From NCBI GenBank assembly GCA_009772935.1, contig WOUR01000022.1, forward strand, positions 23,670-87,669: 64,000 nt of DNA. Reading direction: 5' to 3'. Position numbers and translations under genes: made by a program. Of this stretch, positions 60,848 to 64,000 are shown piece after piece; the stretch's first letter is position 1; every line of letters starts with the position of its first letter. The stretch comes from Rhodospirillaceae bacterium. Its GTDB lineage: Bacteria; Pseudomonadota; Alphaproteobacteria; Reyranellales; Reyranellaceae. The notes beneath the pieces are model-generated. The model was not told where the DNA came from, searched no databases, and was given only the letters and a program-made list of their open reading frames with translations.

Positions 60848-61969
60848 TTACTTCCGGCCGAGCGTGTGCTCCCGCTTCTCGAGCCACCAGCCGTATTCCG
60901 GCGTCCACAGGTCGAAGTCGGGATCGCAGCCCAGCGCCTGCGCGGCGTGCAACGCCCAGAACGGCTCGTAGAGGGCCTGCCGGCCGATCGCGATCAGGTC
61001 GGCGTCGCCCGACTGCAGGATCGCCTCGGCCTGCGGCCCGTCGAGAATCAGGCCGACGGCCATGGTCGCGATGCCCGCCTGCTTCTTCACGGCAGACGCG
61101 AACGGCACCTGGAATCCGAGGCCGCGCTTTACCCCGGCGGCCGTGGCCGCCCCCGCGATGCCGCCGGAGGAACAGTCGATCACGTCGACACCGATCGCCT
61201 TGAGCTCTTGGGCAAAGGCCACCGTGTCGTCGACGTCCCAGCCTCCGCCGCCATCTACGGCCGAGACACGCACGAACAGCGGCTTGTGCTCCGGCCATGC
61301 CTGGCGCACGGCGCGCGCCACATCGAGCGGGAAGCGCATGCGGCCGGCGCGGTCGCCGCCATACTGATCGCTGCGTGTGTTGCTGATCGGCGAAAGGAAC
61401 TGCGCCAGCAGGTAGCCATGCGCCCCATGCACCTCCAGCACGTCGTAGCCCGCGGCATCGGCACGCTTCGCGGCGGCCGCGAACTTCTGCACCAGCTCCT
61501 CGATCTCGGCGACCGAGAGAGCGCGCGGCTTGAGCCAGCCTTCGGCCGCCGCGAGGTCGGTCGGGCCGACCACTTCCCATTTCTGCCAGCCGGCACCTTC
61601 CGGCCCGAACTGGCCGCGCTTGTCGAAGGTGCGCGGCGTCGAGCCCTTGCGACCCGAATGGGTGATCTGGGTCGCCGAGAGCACGCCCTCGCCGCGGATG
61701 AAATCGGTCAGCCGCTTGTGGCTCGCGATCTGTCCGTCGTCCCACAGGCCGAGATCGCCCTGGGTGACGCGACCGCGCGGTTCCACGGCGCAGTTCTCGG
61801 TGAACACGGTGCCGAATTTGCCCAGTGCGAACTTGCCGAGATGGACGAGGTGGAAGTCGTTCACCAGCCCGTCCGTCGCGCGGAACTGGACCATGGGGGA
61901 GACGACGCTGCGATTGGGCGCGGTGACGCCGCGCATCTTGAGCGGCGAGAAGAGAAGCGGTTTCTGCAA
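60848..61969 (-). CDS. Old yellow enzyme-family NADH:flavin oxidoreductase
   Basis: 373 residues, FMN TIM barrel of the OYE/YqjM type. LLFSPLKMRGVTAPNRSVVS at the start, ATQITHSGRKGS, EVHGAHGYLLAQFLSPISNT and LILDGPQAEAILQSGDADLI. These reduce activated C=C bonds of enones or act in 2-aminobenzoyl-CoA-type routes. The start is TTG at 61969 with GGGGGA upstream. First gene of the four-gene operon and divergent from the D-aminoacylase over 79 bp. Confidence 0.9.
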   Translation of the reverse strand: MQKPLLFSPLKMRGVTAPNRSVVSPMVQFRATDGLVNDFHLVHLGKFALGKFGTVFTENCAVEPRGRVTQGDLGLWDDGQIASHKRLTDFIRGEGVLSATQITHSGRKGSTPRTFDKRGQFGPEGAGWQKWEVVGPTDLAAAEGWLKPRALSVAEIEELVQKFAAAAKRADAAGYDVLEVHGAHGYLLAQFLSPISNTRSDQYGGDRAGRMRFPLDVARAVRQAWPEHKPLFVRVSAVDGGGGWDVDDTVAFAQELKAIGVDVIDCSSGGIAGAATAAGVKRGLGFQVPFASAVKKQAGIATMAVGLILDGPQAEAILQSGDADLIAIGRQALYEPFWALHAAQALGCDPDFDLWTPEYGWWLEKREHTLGRK

Positions 61970-62048
61970 AGGTCAGTCCCCCGGGTGGGATGGCTTTCGG
62001 AAAGCCGAAAATAGACCGGCACGGCCGGGCCAGCCTATCCTTCGCGTC

Positions 62049-63755
62049 ATGTTTGACCTCGTCATCCGAAACGGAACCGTGATCGATGGCTCCGGCGCCC
62101 CGCGCCGGATCGCCGATGTTGCAGTGCAAGGCGGCCGGATTGCCGCCGTTGGCCCCCAGCTGGGTGCCGGCAAACGCGAGGTCGATGCCGAGGGACTGAT
62201 CGTCGCCCCGGGCTTCGTCGACATCCACACCCACTATGACGGCCAGGCGACGTGGGATCCGTTCGTCACGCCCTCTTCGTGGCACGGCGTCACGACGACG
62301 GTGTTCGGCAATTGCGGCGTCGGCTTCGCGCCGGTGCGGCCGGGCGCCTCTGGCTATCTCATCAACCTGATGGAAGGCGTCGAGGACATTCCCGGTACCG
62401 TCCTCAGCGAGGGCGTGAAGTTCAACTGGGAATCCTTCCCAGACTATCTAGACGCGCTGGCCTCGATGCAGCGCGCCGTCGACGTGGCGGCCCAGCTGCC
62501 GCACGGCGCGCTGCGCTTCTACGTGATGGGTGATCGCGGCGCCGACCACGCCGAGGTGCCGACCGAGCGTGAGATCGAGGAGATGGCCCGCCTTACCGAG
62601 GAGGCGCTGCACGCCGGCGCGATGGGCTTCACCACCTCTCGCACCACCAAGCACAAGGCGCGCGACGGCCGGTTCACGCCCTCGCTCAGCGCCCGCGAGG
62701 CCGAGCTGCTGGGCATTGCCCAGGGCATGAAGCGCGCCGGCCGCGGTGTGCTGCAGGTCAATTCGGATTTCGGCCCGGGCGAGTTCGAGGCGCTGGACGC
62801 GGCCGCAAAGCTGGCGGGCCGCCCGCTCTCCTGCCTGCTGGTGCAGGTCGATGCCCAGCCCAAGCTGTGGCGCGAGACGCTCGACCAGATCAATGCCGTG
62901 CGCCGCAGCGGCCGCGTTGCCAATGCGCAGGTGGGCTCCCGGCCGATCGGCGTCATCATGGGACTCGAAACAACCGCGCATCCCTTTGCCGGCCATCGCG
63001 CCTGGCTCGACATGCGCAAGCTGTCGCCGGAGGAACGCTACCATCGGCTCGTCTCCGACGCCGGCCTGCGCCGGATGCTGACGGAAGGCAATCAGGAACC
63101 CAATCCGCGCGCCTTCATGGCCGAGGCTTTCCACCGCATGTTCCCGATCGGCGAGCGGCCGGACTATGAACCGGACAGCAAGGACTCGATTGCCGCAATC
63201 GCCCAGCGCACCGGACGCACCCCGCAGGCGGTGGCGCTCGAAGAGATGATGTCACGCGGCGGCAAGGGCCTCCTGATGCTGCCCTTCGAGAACTATGCCT
63301 ATGGCAGCCTCGACGTGGTGCACGAGATGATCACCGATCCCGCGTCGGTCCTCGGCATCGCCGACGGCGGCGCCCATGTCGGCGTGATCTGCGACGCCTC
63401 CTCGCCGACGTCGCTGCTGACGCTGTGGGGCCGCGACCGCACGCGCGGACCGAAGCTCGATCTCGAATTCCTGATCGCCAAGCAGACGCACGGTACGGCC
63501 GAGGCCTACGGGCTGATGGACCGCGGCCTGCTGGCGCCCGGCCACAAGGCCGACATCAACGTGATCGACTTCGATGCCCTCACCTTGAAGCGCCCCGAAG
63601 TGGCCTACGACCTGCCGACCGGCGGCCGCCGCCTGATCCAGCGCGCCTCGGGCTATCGGCACACGTTCAACGCCGGCGTCGAGACGCTGCGGAATGACGA
63701 GCTGACCGGCGAACGTCCGGGCCGCCTGGTGCGGGGCGCGCAGATGGCGCGCTAG
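62049..63755 (+). CDS. N-acyl-D-amino-acid deacylase/amidohydrolase
   Basis: 568 residues of the amidohydrolase superfamily, D-aminoacylase branch. VIRNGTVIDGSGAPRRIADV, metal ligands H60 and H62 in VDIHTHYDGQATWDP, NCGVGFAP, and the late SVLGIADGGAHVGVICDA and APGHKADINVIDFD. It is longer than classical D-aminoacylases (about 480) and matches the ~570-residue uncharacterised group. Substrate unknown. No convincing Shine-Dalgarno precedes the ATG. Confidence 0.9.
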   Translation: MFDLVIRNGTVIDGSGAPRRIADVAVQGGRIAAVGPQLGAGKREVDAEGLIVAPGFVDIHTHYDGQATWDPFVTPSSWHGVTTTVFGNCGVGFAPVRPGASGYLINLMEGVEDIPGTVLSEGVKFNWESFPDYLDALASMQRAVDVAAQLPHGALRFYVMGDRGADHAEVPTEREIEEMARLTEEALHAGAMGFTTSRTTKHKARDGRFTPSLSAREAELLGIAQGMKRAGRGVLQVNSDFGPGEFEALDAAAKLAGRPLSCLLVQVDAQPKLWRETLDQINAVRRSGRVANAQVGSRPIGVIMGLETTAHPFAGHRAWLDMRKLSPEERYHRLVSDAGLRRMLTEGNQEPNPRAFMAEAFHRMFPIGERPDYEPDSKDSIAAIAQRTGRTPQAVALEEMMSRGGKGLLMLPFENYAYGSLDVVHEMITDPASVLGIADGGAHVGVICDASSPTSLLTLWGRDRTRGPKLDLEFLIAKQTHGTAEAYGLMDRGLLAPGHKADINVIDFDALTLKRPEVAYDLPTGGRRLIQRASGYRHTFNAGVETLRNDELTGERPGRLVRGAQMAR

Positions 63756-63764
63756 ACTTGACGA

Positions 63765-63785
63765 TGTGGTTCCTTGGGGACCACA
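63765..63785 (+). terminator. Hairpin after the amidohydrolase gene
   Basis: TGTGGTTCC, loop TTG, GGGACCACA (nine pairs with one G-U), 9 bases beyond the stop. No T-run follows, so termination may be partial. Confidence 0.4.
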
Positions 63786-63817
63786 CGGTCTGAGCAAACG
63801 CGATTGACAGCTGTCTT

Positions 63818-63988
63818 TTGCAGGCCGCCTCGAATGCGCTGGACCGCTCGATCCAGTGGAACGATCAGCGGGCAATGCATAGCCAGCGTCCTTGCTCAGG
63901 ATATCCAGGTGCCGGCATCACCATTGGCCCGGCGCTCACCTTCGGCTATATCGCGGCGCGGCACGCGGCCGCAGAAGCCGCCCGCTAG
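63818..63988 (+). pseudogene. C-terminal remnant of an FAD-dependent dehydrogenase gene
   Basis: The frame ending at the TAG 63986-63988 reads GYPGAGITIGPALTFGYIAA then RHAAAEAAR. This is the FAD-proximal C-terminus of fumarate reductase/3-ketosteroid dehydrogenase-type flavoproteins (pattern YPGAG...GPALTFGYIAGRHAA). The frame extends back only to a stop at 63791 and the upstream residues do not fit the family, so the body of the gene is deleted. Confidence 0.6.
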
Positions 63989-64000
63989 GCCCCTCCGGCA

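Noticed and set aside
59417..62014. An 865-codon plus-strand frame opposite the CoA-transferase and OYE genes
   Set aside because: Antisense shadow with no recognisable domain.

Overview
This is a GC-rich window (roughly two thirds G+C by eye) from a bacterial chromosome. The gene content suggests a soil or water alphaproteobacterium of the Reyranella/Rhodospirillales/Hyphomicrobiales type. That placement is an inference from the many GTG and TTG starts, the tightly overlapping operons, the abundance of CaiB/BaiF CoA-transferases, hydantoinase/oxoprolinase proteins and Bug-type (TctC) binding proteins, and a CCTCATCCTGAGGAG-type intergenic palindrome. No rRNA, tRNA, CRISPR array, integrase or insertion sequence was recognised. 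About 57 ordinary protein genes, one candidate leader peptide, three gene remnants and a dozen regulatory or repeat sites are listed.

Layout. 1-4023: end of an MFS transporter, an aldo/keto reductase, a 2-hydroxyacid dehydrogenase and an Lrp/AsnC regulator, then a small DUF6356-type protein and a hibernation factor (hpf). 4020-8698: an overlapping set of hydrolases (DsbA-type isomerase, membrane protein, M20 peptidase, alpha/beta hydrolase), an MliC-like lipoprotein, and argC behind what looks like a leader-peptide attenuator. 8781-12690: a MocR regulator followed by a cyanide-insensitive bd-type quinol oxidase (cydA, cydB and a 33-residue DUF2474 subunit). 12765-18814: DUF983 protein, asparaginase, a PsbP-like secreted protein, a hydantoinase B and an orphan molybdenum hydroxylase large subunit. 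18877-26136: SGNH protein, FAD monooxygenase, thiolase/DUF35 pair, metallo-beta-lactamase-fold protein, methyltransferase and luciferase-like monooxygenase.

26214-35361 is a long same-strand catabolic run: a fused double CoA-transferase, nitronate monooxygenase, glutathione-dependent formaldehyde dehydrogenase-type ADH, MBL hydrolase, SMP-30 lactonase, three SDRs and a carboxymuconolactone-decarboxylase-like protein. It ends tail-to-tail with a LysR gene. 35315-41713 is a phosphonate module (LysR, Fe-ADH, phnD, phnC, phnE) followed by a peptide-type ABC binding protein and a clear terminator. 41873-47425 holds a Bug protein, a DUF1194 protein, ferredoxin-NADP reductase and a nine-repeat TPR glycosyltransferase, with broken pieces of the reductase gene just beyond. 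47639-53812 is a CoA-transferase/HyuA/HyuB/Bug operon interrupted by a palindromic repeat. 53834-57863 includes a retropepsin-like protein and a divergent acetolactate decarboxylase/acetolactate synthase pair (acetoin route). 57889-61969 is a four-gene operon around a 3-hydroxybenzoate 6-hydroxylase-like enzyme. The window closes with a D-aminoacylase and the tail of a decayed flavoprotein gene.

The items most worth a second look are the argC leader/attenuator, the miniature oxidase subunit inside a MocR-led operon, the phosphonate module with no visible C-P cleaving enzyme, and the fused CoA-transferase with one half lacking its catalytic aspartate and a 22-bp palindrome in its linker.
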